From the NCBI GenBank assembly GCA_937915735.1, contig CALGGS010000173.1:1-6476 (forward strand): 6,476 bases of DNA, written 5' to 3'. Origin of the DNA: an uncultured Treponema sp. (GTDB taxonomy: Bacteria > Spirochaetota > Spirochaetia > Treponematales > Treponemataceae). Below, one piece after another: positions 1 through 6,476 of this stretch. Numbering within the stretch: the first letter of the stretch is position 1; each line of letters begins with the position of its first letter. The notes beneath the pieces are model-generated. The model was not told where the DNA came from, made no database searches, and saw only the letters and a program-made list of their open reading frames with translations. The translations under genes were made by a program, and so were the position numbers.

Positions 1-51
1 GCATACGAGATAAGCTAGTGACTGGAGTTCAGACGTGTGCTCTTCCGATCT
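1..51 (+). other. Illumina P7-side indexed adapter left in the assembly (not genomic)
   Basis: The first 51 bases match, from memory, the 3' part of the standard Illumina/NEBNext multiplexing primer. Bases 1-11 are the end of the P7 flow-cell sequence (GCATACGAGAT). Bases 12-17 (AAGCTA) sit exactly where the 6-base index belongs, and their reverse complement TAGCTT is TruSeq-style index 10. Bases 18-51 are the read-2 adapter, ending in GCTCTTCCGATCT. Genomic sequence therefore starts at about 52. The left edge of the window is a contig end, and any feature crossing it, including the apparent stop codon at 29-31, is artificial. Confidence 0.97.
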
Positions 52-835
52 CCACGACAGAAAATGTAAAATCGTCTTTATAAGTCGTATATGCTACATT
101 TTTCAAATCCACTGTAAAGGATTTTGAACTTTCCGTAGATTTATTTATGGTAAGGATGTTGCTTGATGTCGTAATGTACGGGACATCAAGGCTTGAGGCA
201 GAAACGGCCACAAGGAAAGAATATCCGTAGGAGCATTTTGAATGCTTGCAGGTAATCTTTGCAAGCCCCTCGCTTTTTCCTGTAATCCAGCAGTAGTTTC
301 CCTCAACGTACACGGAAGCGATTCCGGGCTTGTCGCTTGTAAAGGTAAAGCCGTTCTTGTCGCTGAGTGTTCCGCCATAAATGGAAGCGGATACCTTTTC
401 CGTATCACCCGGAGCAATGCTCACATAATCAGAGGAAACATATACATAGGGGTTCTGGACTTTTGTTGTTTCACCATCTGCAACGACAGTCAATGCGCAC
501 TGGGCCGACTTGTCGCCGCAGGAAGCCTTAATAATGGTTGTACCGGCACTTATTCCCGTGATTACGATGGAGTAATTATCCGCTGTGGCAGAGATGATGT
601 TCTGGTCATAAGACCAGGCCACAGTCTCATTGTTCTGTCCTCTTGTGGAGGAAATTGTAACGTTGATAATATCCATTGAGCCTACGGAAAGCTCCAGTGA
701 ATTCTTGTCAAATTCAACAGAGCTTACCGTATTTTCATCTGTCTCTATGAAACTTGAGAGAAAGTGGCACGAAAAGAACCCTAGCCCCAAAGCAATCAGT
801 AAAATAAGACTTAATATTCTTCCAGCTGTTTTCAT
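52..835 (-). CDS. Big_2 repeat lipoprotein, N-terminal fragment (3' end missing at contig edge)
   Basis: This is a partial gene; about 261 genuine codons are present. The product starts with a lipoprotein signal peptide (MKTAGR, hydrophobic core, then GFFSC with Cys23 as the lipidated residue). Domain 1 (about 37-119) is Big_2-like, with VAWSYD at the core Trp and an ITGISAGTT turn. Domain 2 (about 128-212) begins PYVYVSSDYVSIAPGD and carries YGGT and the variant KHSKC motif. Domain 3 begins at 219 with YITTSSNILTINK and is cut off. The start is the ATG at 833-835, supported by GGAGG nine bases upstream. The real frame continues past 52, but the bases beyond are adapter, so the final IGRAHV and stop are false and the full length is unknown. 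The order of domains matches the N-terminus of the upstream gene, making them paralogs. Expected location is the cell surface or periplasm, lipid-anchored. Adhesion or structural display is inferred only from the family. Confidence 0.88.
767..835 (-). other. Lipoprotein signal peptide of the partial gene (residues 1-23)
   Basis: A short basic start (K2, R6) is followed by a hydrophobic stretch from about residue 7 to 21 and then Ser22-Cys23. The residues before the cysteine (F-F-S) do not fit the strict enterobacterial L-A-G lipobox but are acceptable under the looser rules used for spirochaetes. After Cys23 comes a hydrophobic then acidic, Ser/Thr-rich tether (about 24-36) before the first Ig-like domain. 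Confidence 0.75.
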
Positions 836-844
836 TCTGTTATT

Positions 845-849
845 CCTCC
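845..849 (-). promoter_or_regulatory. Ribosome binding site of the partial downstream gene
   Basis: On the minus strand the 21-base gap between the two genes contains GGAGG, nine bases before the ATG at 833-835. This is close to a perfect anti-16S match and fixes the start. The gap is too short for a terminator plus a new promoter, so translation is probably from a message shared with the long upstream gene. Confidence 0.85.
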
Positions 850-856
850 ATTCTGA

Positions 857-3800
857 TTATTTATAGGTACATGCACAGTTTCTAATATCAAGATAAACAG
901 GTATCTTGTATGTCTGTACGGAACTTGTGTAAATTGGAGTATATTTAATGTCCAGGGTTCCGATATAAAGATGCTCCAAAAGGACTGTATTAAACTGATT
1001 GTCAGCCACATCAGCTGCATTACCATTGTCAGCTTTATAGAATCCATTGTCCTTACAGAAGTCATTTGTGAAAACAAGAGTTTTACCCGAGGCATTTGTG
1101 CCATTTGTCGAGAAATTTTTCATCACGCCACCTGCATAATTTTTCAGCTTCGCATTCGTGTAAGTGGAATTGTTTGGTGAGAACGAAATATCAGATATAT
1201 TAGGACTTGCGTTTTCATTCACAGGGGCAGCCTTGATTGTAATCTTTTCACCGTCCCCGACAATCAGAATCTTTGAATTTTCGTCAAAGCTCGAGTACTT
1301 CCCGGTTGCTGAAAAATACGAAAGGTTAAAATCCTGTGAGCTGTAATAGATATTTGCCTCAATATCTTTCTCTGCAATCTGTCCAAGCGGTGCGTTCCCG
1401 TCTATGCTTACAGGATTATAGGCGATTACCTGTATCGTTCCCTTTGATTCGGCAAGCGGAACAAGGTGAATAGTACCGTAAGCAGTTCCCGTCTGCTCAT
1501 CAATCCTGGTAAAGTAATCACTTGTAATCTTATAGATACCAGCACTTGCGTCATAGCTTGAGTATGTACCGCTCTTCAGTCCCAGGGTTTTAGAACCTGT
1601 CAAGAACTGGGAGCCTTGAATATGAAGTTCCGCACAGGCCGGCTTCAGCTCAAAGTCAATGTCAAACGTTCCGTCCCCCTTGTCTACAGGAATTGTCTTT
1701 ATGTAGGATTTAGAAAGGTTCAAGGTATTGCCCCATTCGTTTGCAACGGTTACTGTCGCCTTAGCTTTTGATGCAGTCGTGCCTGTAATTGAGCATGTTC
1801 CCTCGTTGTATTTTCCGTAGCAGGTAAGGGTCCCGTTCTTGTCGTCGCTCCAGCCTACATAACTTGAATCCGTTGTAGTCCAGGCAACGCTTCCGACCTC
1901 GCTTTCAGGAGAAACCGTGTAGGTAATCTTGAACTCTTCCCCCGGATAGCAGCTTATGCTGTTCACGCTGAGTATAATCTGCTTAGGCGGCTCAACTGTT
2001 ATGGTGCATGTCGCCTTTCTTAAAGAGGATGGAACTGTTGCCGTGATAACGGCACTTCCAACATTCTGCGGATAAACGCTTATTTTCTTACCTGAGCCGC
2101 TCAATTTTACGGCAGGGGTGTCTTCATCCTGCTGTACGGTCCATTCAAGGTTCTCGTAGTCACCGTCCGCTGCATTCGTGATTGAGGCCGTGATGCTCTG
2201 TGCGTTGTCGCCTAGGATAAGGTTCATTGCACTCCTGTCCAGAAGAATGTTCGCAACATTCTCACCAGGAACAATCACATAAAGTATGACGCTGCTTATT
2301 CCGTCATACTTGTCGCATGAAATTGTTACGGTAGCTTCCTGCCCTGCTTTTTTACCTGTAATCTTAATCTGGTCATTCATCGTATAACCGGAAGAAGAAG
2401 GAGAAGGCGCTATCTCAACGATGCTTGTGTCAGATGACTTCCACTTAAGATATTTCTCATCGCCTGTGGCGGCCTGTGTTCCTGCGAGGGTTGCGCTTAA
2501 AGTCTGGGTCTCACCTTTTTCAAGCGTAATAACAGTAGCACCTGAGTAATTTATGTAAGTCACGTCAGCAGCAGATTCCTCAATGTTTACCAGAAGCTGT
2601 GCCGAGGCCTGTTTTATCCCGGAAGATGCTGCAACCAGATCCGCATAGACAACACAGGTTCCGGCCGTCACAGGGTCCAGAATGCAGACAGAGTTTGTTC
2701 CGCTTACGCTGATTAAATCTGATGCAGATGTTCCGTCAGTATATTTTGCACTGTAAACTACTTTTGTAGAAACACTGGTCGCAGGAACTTCCATGTTCAC
2801 AAAGCTCTTAGTTCCTTTTGTGAGGCTTACAGAGGTCTTTTCAAAAGCAAATTCCGAATATTGAGAAATGTAAAGTACAATATCCTTTTGATTAGAAGCC
2901 TTTGGGTGTGAACAGTGAATTGTAACGTTCCCTGTTGTAATAGGAGTAATTACACAGCTTTCGCTTGTGTAGTTCATGTCAATTATGTCGTAGCTGTCTG
3001 CCCACCATTTGAAGTTGTAAACATCACTTGCCGAGCCATTCACCAGCGTTGCGGTTATTGTCTTGCTTGAATCAGACGGCGACATCTTAATGATGCTTTC
3101 CGTAACAGTTATATAGCAGTCTTCCTCGGACTTTGGCTCGCAGATTACAAGAACGGTTCTATCTACTCCGCCCGCCTTCGGGTGAGAGATTATAACCTGT
3201 GTAGTACCTGTACTTACAGCCTTTATCTGTGCGGTCTCATTGCTTGAATAAAGCGTTGCGATGCCTGAATCCTGGCAGTGCCATGTAAAATTTGCATAGT
3301 CGCTTTCAGTTCCGCCTACTAAATCGGCCGTAAGCGTTGTTGCAGAATCCCCTACGGTCAGCGTTACGATATTCTGGCATGTAATGTATGGATTTGCTGC
3401 CGCAAGAATCGGGTCAACGCAGTTTGCAATAATCTCAAGGGGATAATCGCAGTAGTCATTTGTGACGGTAATCTTTGCAGTTCCCTGTGAGATTCCGTAG
3501 AAAACAGCCGTGCTTCCGCTTTCCACCACCCTGACAACAGAAGAGTCCGAGCTTTCCCAGTGATAGCCTTCTATAATGTTTGATTTTGCATTTGCAATGG
3601 AGACTGTCACGGTCTCGTTATATGTTTCACCAATCGTGACTACATTCTGGCTTGTCGTAAGGTACATTATGTCCGCAAGCTCTTCGGCGGTATTCGCAAC
3701 AACGACAAGAACAGTTTTCTCAAAATCGGCGTTCGTATTCCTGATTGTAAGCTCTGTCATTCCGGCTTCAACGGCTTCTATAAAGCAAGTTCCTGCAACA

Positions 3801-6442
3801 TTGCCGGTAGCCTCAATTATTCCGCTTTTGCCTGTAACAGACCAGCTGAATCCGTTCTTGGCGGTGGAGTTTTCAAGGGCAGCTCCAATAGTCTTTGTGT
3901 CACCCTTTACCATGGTTATGGTGTCTTCCTCCGTGGTGATGTAGACATAGTAATCGTCTGCCCATTCATACAGAGCGCCGACTTTAATTTCTATGCTTAT
4001 TGTATTTTCTGAAACAGAGTTTGAAATATTTACCCTGGTTTTTCCTTCACTGACAGCGGTAATCACGGCAGAGCTTCCGTTCCCGACAACAGCAGCAACA
4101 GAAGTGTCCTCAACCTGCCACGTTGTATAAGAAGCCATTTCTGAATCACTGATATTCACGCCTGTTACAGAAAGATTTGCAGTCTCCCCTACAGAAGAAA
4201 TAACCACGGCATTCTTTGTTGTAGTAAGATATTTTGAAGTTATGACTCCAGTTTCCTCACCTTCCGGCAAAACCGTAATGTTGAAAACACAGTCCTCACA
4301 GCCGGAAAGACTTGCAGTAACTGTTGCAGTTCCGCATCCTGTGCCTGTAACCGTTGCCTTCAGGTGGGATACAGAAGAGGCATTCACCATGCAGACAGAA
4401 GAATCACTTGAAGTCCATACAATCTGCTGAATGTCGCTTGCTTCAAGTCCGAACTGGCTCATCTCAATCTCGCAAGTTCCGTCTACGTTTATCCTGTAAT
4501 AAGTGGTGTCAGCATAGAACCCTTTCATAGAATCCAGTTCTTCAGCCGTGTCAGCCGAAAGCACAAGGATTTTCTTTTCGCTTAATGCTTTTGTGTGGCT
4601 TGCCTTTACGTAAGTCTGGTTCTGTCCGCTGCCGTTTGCAGAAAGCTGGACTGTCGCACCTGTTGATGGTGAAACGGAAATTACAGAGGAATCCTCGCTT
4701 TCCCACATAATTCCGTTCTCATCCCCGCTTGCAGTGTTGCCTGTAAGGTTTACGGAAACTTCCTGCGTTGCCCCGTTGAGCATTCTGATTAGCGATGTAT
4801 CTGAATTGATGTAGACAGGTTCTTCAAGCAGTGCGTATTCAGAAAGAACCTTTACAACAATATCAGTTGAATACAGAATTTTTGGATGTGAAACAGAAAT
4901 TGTCGCAGTTCCGGCTTTTAAAGGTGTAATATACAGGTAGCCGTCCGTAATGTTTCCAGCAGCTCTTGTTCTTGCAGAAACTTTACCTGTAGGTGTTACG
5001 ATTTTACAGATGTCATTGTTCTCGCCGTTGTCAATTGTCCATACAAGGTCGTTTTCATCTCCTGTTTCACCGCCCATCACAGAAACTGTAATCTGTACCG
5101 TGTCCGCTCCCACCTGGGTCTTTACATAGTTCTCGCTTGTGGTAATGTACATTGAAGAGTCTATGGCACTTCCTGCCTGGTTGCGCAGGATTATAAGGAC
5201 AGTACGGGAATACTCGCTCAGTTCATGCCTGATTTTAACTTTGAAAGCACCGTTCTTTTTGCCGGTTACACTGAACTGATTTCCGCTTGCCTTGCATTCC
5301 ATGTAGTCTGAGCAGTCGCTCTCAGAAATTTCATTTCCGTTCTCATCAAGCAAAATCCATTCAAAGGCATCCGGATTTACATATTTATCAGTTCCCTCAA
5401 TGTCCGCATAAATGCTGTATGAATCATCCGATCCGTTTACAATCAGTGTGGTTGTGGATGGAACGATATATACGTTCTCAACAGCCGTAGTCACTTTTAC
5501 AAGCACGTCAAGGGTATACTCACAGTTTTCATGGCTTACTCTCAAGACAGAAAGTCCGTTTTTCAGGGGCGTAAGGATTGCAGTGCTGCCGTTACCGATG
5601 ACAGAGCAGCAGTCATCACCATTTTCTGTGATGATTTCATAAGAGAAGCCTTTCTCATAATTTGCCGTGACAGGGTTTGCCACGCTGAATGTAAGTGACT
5701 TGGAGGAAACTTCCGCCTTGTTTATGACAACGATATTCTGAGAGGTCGTGATATAGCTTGCAGTAAGCGTGTCACTGTAAACATAAAGAACCATTGTATA
5801 GTCATAGGTTGCGTTCGGATGGGAGACCGTAATCTGTGTGCTGCCGGTTTTCTTTGCAGTTACAACACAGCTTCCCCTTGCCCAGTCAATGCTTGCAATG
5901 GAAGAATCCCTGATTGTCCATACAAATTCCTCAAGGTCTGTTGAAGTTCCGCCGTATAAAGAAGCAGAAACCGTAGTATTGCTGCCGGGAGTAAGCTCAA
6001 CAACAGTAAAATTAGAATAGATGTAAGGCTCGCCTTCATAAACATCATCTGAGCCATCAACCGTTACAAGGCATGTCGCAGTTATGCCGTTTGCAGTTGC
6101 CTTCAGATAAGTTGTGCCTTTCTTCAGGCCGGTAATGATAACTCCATTATGGTCTGCATCAATGCTGATTATTGAAGAATCGTAGGCCCAGTTTACCAAG
6201 ACCTTATTTTGAATACTGGACGGCGTTATTGAATATTTAAGATAAGTGTTTCCGCCTTTTGCGACTACGACAGAGCTGCTTGCAAAAGTAACGGCAGTCA
6301 CTTCATCTGTTTTTTCTTCGGAAATATTGTTGTTAAAAAGGAGAGAACAGCCTTCAAAAAGAAAAGCCGAGACAAGAATTGAAGCTGCCAGCAGAAAAAC
6401 TGTCGGTAACATCGCAACAAGACATTTTGTAGACCTTTTCAT
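857..6442 (-). CDS. Giant Big_2-type multi-domain surface lipoprotein
   Basis: This is a complete gene of 1861 codons from the ATG at 6440-6442. Residue numbers here count from the in-frame GTG at 6446-6448, two codons earlier, giving 1863. It encodes a lipoprotein signal (residues 3-33, FEG before Cys34), a polar tether (35-50), about 16 Ig-like domains (51-1570) and an unassigned C-terminal region (1571-1863). A core aromatic residue marks most domains: W87, W177, Y270, W364, W470, W582, W678, W777, W869, W964, W1056, W1148, Y1232, W1336, W1436, W1523. Spacing is 84-112 residues. Domains 1, 13, 15 and 16 look like ordinary Big_2; most others begin with YITTS-like strands. No transmembrane segment, sortase motif, beta-barrel or catalytic motif is visible, so a lipid-anchored, rod-like extracytoplasmic protein is expected. 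Intimin, invasin and leptospiral Lig proteins use such domains for adhesion; that role here is inference. AGAGG five bases upstream of the ATG, with TGA in frame just before the GTG, supports this start. A shorter paralog follows 21 bases downstream. I cannot assign a gene name. Confidence 0.93.
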   Translation of the reverse strand: MKRSTKCLVAMLPTVFLLAASILVSAFLFEGCSLLFNNNISEEKTDEVTAVTFASSSVVVAKGGNTYLKYSITPSSIQNKVLVNWAYDSSIISIDADHNGVIITGLKKGTTYLKATANGITATCLVTVDGSDDVYEGEPYIYSNFTVVELTPGSNTTVSASLYGGTSTDLEEFVWTIRDSSIASIDWARGSCVVTAKKTGSTQITVSHPNATYDYTMVLYVYSDTLTASYITTSQNIVVINKAEVSSKSLTFSVANPVTANYEKGFSYEIITENGDDCCSVIGNGSTAILTPLKNGLSVLRVSHENCEYTLDVLVKVTTAVENVYIVPSTTTLIVNGSDDSYSIYADIEGTDKYVNPDAFEWILLDENGNEISESDCSDYMECKASGNQFSVTGKKNGAFKVKIRHELSEYSRTVLIILRNQAGSAIDSSMYITTSENYVKTQVGADTVQITVSVMGGETGDENDLVWTIDNGENNDICKIVTPTGKVSARTRAAGNITDGYLYITPLKAGTATISVSHPKILYSTDIVVKVLSEYALLEEPVYINSDTSLIRMLNGATQEVSVNLTGNTASGDENGIMWESEDSSVISVSPSTGATVQLSANGSGQNQTYVKASHTKALSEKKILVLSADTAEELDSMKGFYADTTYYRINVDGTCEIEMSQFGLEASDIQQIVWTSSDSSVCMVNASSVSHLKATVTGTGCGTATVTASLSGCEDCVFNITVLPEGEETGVITSKYLTTTKNAVVISSVGETANLSVTGVNISDSEMASYTTWQVEDTSVAAVVGNGSSAVITAVSEGKTRVNISNSVSENTISIEIKVGALYEWADDYYVYITTEEDTITMVKGDTKTIGAALENSTAKNGFSWSVTGKSGIIEATGNVAGTCFIEAVEAGMTELTIRNTNADFEKTVLVVVANTAEELADIMYLTTSQNVVTIGETYNETVTVSIANAKSNIIEGYHWESSDSSVVRVVESGSTAVFYGISQGTAKITVTNDYCDYPLEIIANCVDPILAAANPYITCQNIVTLTVGDSATTLTADLVGGTESDYANFTWHCQDSGIATLYSSNETAQIKAVSTGTTQVIISHPKAGGVDRTVLVICEPKSEEDCYITVTESIIKMSPSDSSKTITATLVNGSASDVYNFKWWADSYDIIDMNYTSESCVITPITTGNVTIHCSHPKASNQKDIVLYISQYSEFAFEKTSVSLTKGTKSFVNMEVPATSVSTKVVYSAKYTDGTSASDLISVSGTNSVCILDPVTAGTCVVYADLVAASSGIKQASAQLLVNIEESAADVTYINYSGATVITLEKGETQTLSATLAGTQAATGDEKYLKWKSSDTSIVEIAPSPSSSGYTMNDQIKITGKKAGQEATVTISCDKYDGISSVILYVIVPGENVANILLDRSAMNLILGDNAQSITASITNAADGDYENLEWTVQQDEDTPAVKLSGSGKKISVYPQNVGSAVITATVPSSLRKATCTITVEPPKQIILSVNSISCYPGEEFKITYTVSPESEVGSVAWTTTDSSYVGWSDDKNGTLTCYGKYNEGTCSITGTTASKAKATVTVANEWGNTLNLSKSYIKTIPVDKGDGTFDIDFELKPACAELHIQGSQFLTGSKTLGLKSGTYSSYDASAGIYKITSDYFTRIDEQTGTAYGTIHLVPLAESKGTIQVIAYNPVSIDGNAPLGQIAEKDIEANIYYSSQDFNLSYFSATGKYSSFDENSKILIVGDGEKITIKAAPVNENASPNISDISFSPNNSTYTNAKLKNYAGGVMKNFSTNGTNASGKTLVFTNDFCKDNGFYKADNGNAADVADNQFNTVLLEHLYIGTLDIKYTPIYTSSVQTYKIPVYLDIRNCACTYK
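860..1738 (-). other. Unassigned C-terminal region of the giant lipoprotein (residues 1571-1863)
   Basis: After the last recognisable Ig-like domain, which ends near ATVTVAN at 1564-1570, about 293 residues show no Trp core and no Big_2 turn motif, and I recognise no known fold. The region is rich in Ser, Thr, Asn, Tyr and Gly and is predicted by eye to be beta-strand. Two similar segments, SGTYSSYD (1626-1633) and TGKYSSFD (1715-1722), lie 89 residues apart, which is about one domain length, so it may contain two very divergent beta-sandwich modules. It ends with VYLDIRNCACTYK, with cysteines at 1858 and 1860. It lies at the end farthest from the lipid anchor, so it is the natural place for a ligand-contacting head, though this is inferred only from position. 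Confidence 0.55.
1739..6298 (-). repeat. Array of about 16 Ig-like (Big_2-type) protein repeats
   Basis: This is a protein-level tandem repeat, strongly diverged at the DNA level. Approximate domains by residue (GTG numbering): 51-130, 141-223, 231-319, 325-421, 433-534, 544-631, 644-727, 739-823, 834-918, 928-1008, 1019-1103, 1111-1195, 1200-1289, 1296-1393, 1397-1486, 1488-1570. Shared elements are an entry strand (YITTSQNIV, YITTSENYV, YLTTSQNVV, PYITCQNIV), a loop such as LYGGT or LVGGT, a Trp plus (S)SDSSV core strand, a G-T/S turn, and a closing strand (TVLVVV, DIVVKV, DIVLYI). Boundaries are set by eye and are good to roughly five residues. Domain count could shift by one if 13 or 16 is split differently. 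Confidence 0.85.
6347..6442 (-). other. Lipoprotein signal peptide of the giant protein (through Cys34)
   Basis: Starting at the ATG, the sequence is MKRSTK, then a hydrophobic core (LVAMLPTVFLLAASILVSAFLF interrupted only by small polar residues), then E-G-Cys34. Glu at -2 relative to the cysteine is unusual for a classical lipobox but the Gly-Cys step and hydrophobic -3 residue are normal. The mature protein would begin CSLLFNNNISEEKTDE, a flexible polar tether before the first domain. Confidence 0.8.
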
Positions 6443-6447
6443 ATACA

Positions 6448-6452
6448 CCTCT
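6448..6452 (-). promoter_or_regulatory. Ribosome binding site of the giant lipoprotein gene
   Basis: On the minus strand, AGAGG (extended GAGAGG) lies five bases before the ATG at 6440-6442. The competing in-frame GTG at 6446-6448 shares its first base with this site and so has no free Shine-Dalgarno sequence of its own. This decides the start in favour of the ATG. Confidence 0.75.
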
Positions 6453-6454
6453 CA

Positions 6455-6466
6455 TTTATATTTATA
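6455..6466 (-). promoter_or_regulatory. Possible -10 promoter element, duplicated TATAAA
   Basis: Read on the minus strand, the upstream bases are CAGTATAAATATAAATGAGAGG, which hold two adjacent TATAAA hexamers close to the sigma-70 -10 consensus. A matching -35 element would fall beyond the right edge of the window, so the call cannot be completed. Using the distal hexamer gives a leader of only about 12-15 bases. AT-rich sequence before a gene can produce this by chance. Confidence 0.3.
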
Positions 6467-6476
6467 CTGATTTACA

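Noticed and set aside
29..51. Stop codon and IGRAHV terminus as a genuine end of the second lipoprotein
   Set aside because: These bases are adapter sequence, so the true gene continues beyond the contig.
242..679. Plus-strand open frame of 145 codons opposite the partial lipoprotein gene
   Set aside because: It lies wholly antisense to a gene with clear domain structure, and its translation has no recognisable motif, signal or supporting ribosome site. It is explained by codon bias on the other strand.
836..856. Terminator or separate promoter between the two genes
   Set aside because: The 21-base gap has no inverted repeat with a T tract and is taken up largely by the Shine-Dalgarno region. 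Cotranscription is the simpler reading.
3576..3944. Plus-strand open frame of 122 codons with hydrophobic, membrane-like composition
   Set aside because: It is antisense to domains 9-10 of the giant gene. The Val/Ser/Phe-rich composition is what reverse-complemented Thr/Glu/Asn/Lys-rich beta repeats give, so it is a shadow.
5860..6060. Minus-strand 66-codon frame overlapping domains 1-2 in another phase
   Set aside because: It is entirely inside the giant gene in a different frame, without its own ribosome site. The same reasoning removes the 90-codon frame at 832-1104.
1739..6298. DNA-level tandem repeat, CRISPR-like array or phase-variable repeat tract
   Set aside because: The periodicity of about 280 bases is at the protein level. 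Copies share only short words and show no identical repeat with unique spacers and no homopolymer or short-unit tract suited to slippage.
857..6442. Naming the protein as an intimin, invasin or Lig protein
   Set aside because: Only the generic Ig-like fold is shared. There is no outer-membrane barrel, LysM or C-type lectin tip, and the domain subfamily differs, so a specific name would be unsupported.

Overview
The window is the end of an assembled bacterial contig. Essentially all of it is two leftward-transcribed (minus-strand) genes for large surface-type lipoproteins built from bacterial immunoglobulin-like (Big_2-type) repeats. No RNA gene, transposase, CRISPR array or enzyme gene is visible. 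Relaxed lipoboxes, mid-range base composition and long arrays of Big_2 domains behind a lipoprotein signal fit a host-associated spirochaete such as a gut or rumen Treponema. This assignment is an inference from style, not from a marker gene, and I hold it at about 40%.

Layout from left to right: positions 1-51 are not genomic. They match the P7-side Illumina indexed adapter, including a 6-base index at 12-17, so genomic DNA begins at about 52. Positions 52-835 (minus) encode the N-terminal ~261 residues of a Big_2 lipoprotein whose 3' part lies beyond the contig end. The apparent stop codon at 29-31 and the terminal residues IGRAHV are translated adapter. A 21-base gap with a strong Shine-Dalgarno sequence separates it from a complete upstream gene at 857-6442 (minus). 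That gene encodes a lipoprotein of 1861 residues: signal peptide, about 16 Ig-like domains of roughly 85-110 residues each, and a C-terminal region of about 290 residues that I do not recognise. The last 22 bases (6455-6476) are AT-rich upstream sequence with a possible -10 element.

The two proteins are collinear paralogs: signal peptide, a canonical Big_2 domain, then domains of the 'YITTS' type in the same order. Spacing and strand suggest an operon with the long gene first. Both products should be lipid-anchored outside the cytoplasmic membrane and project as beaded rods, with adhesion or surface display as the likely but unproven role.

The most interesting points are a repeat subfamily distinct from textbook Big_2 (an entry motif YITTSxN and an SHPKA-type histidine that becomes asparagine in a central block), the unassigned C-terminal region, and the adapter artefact, which will mislead any automatic annotation of the second gene. 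I found no evidence of a new multi-gene system.
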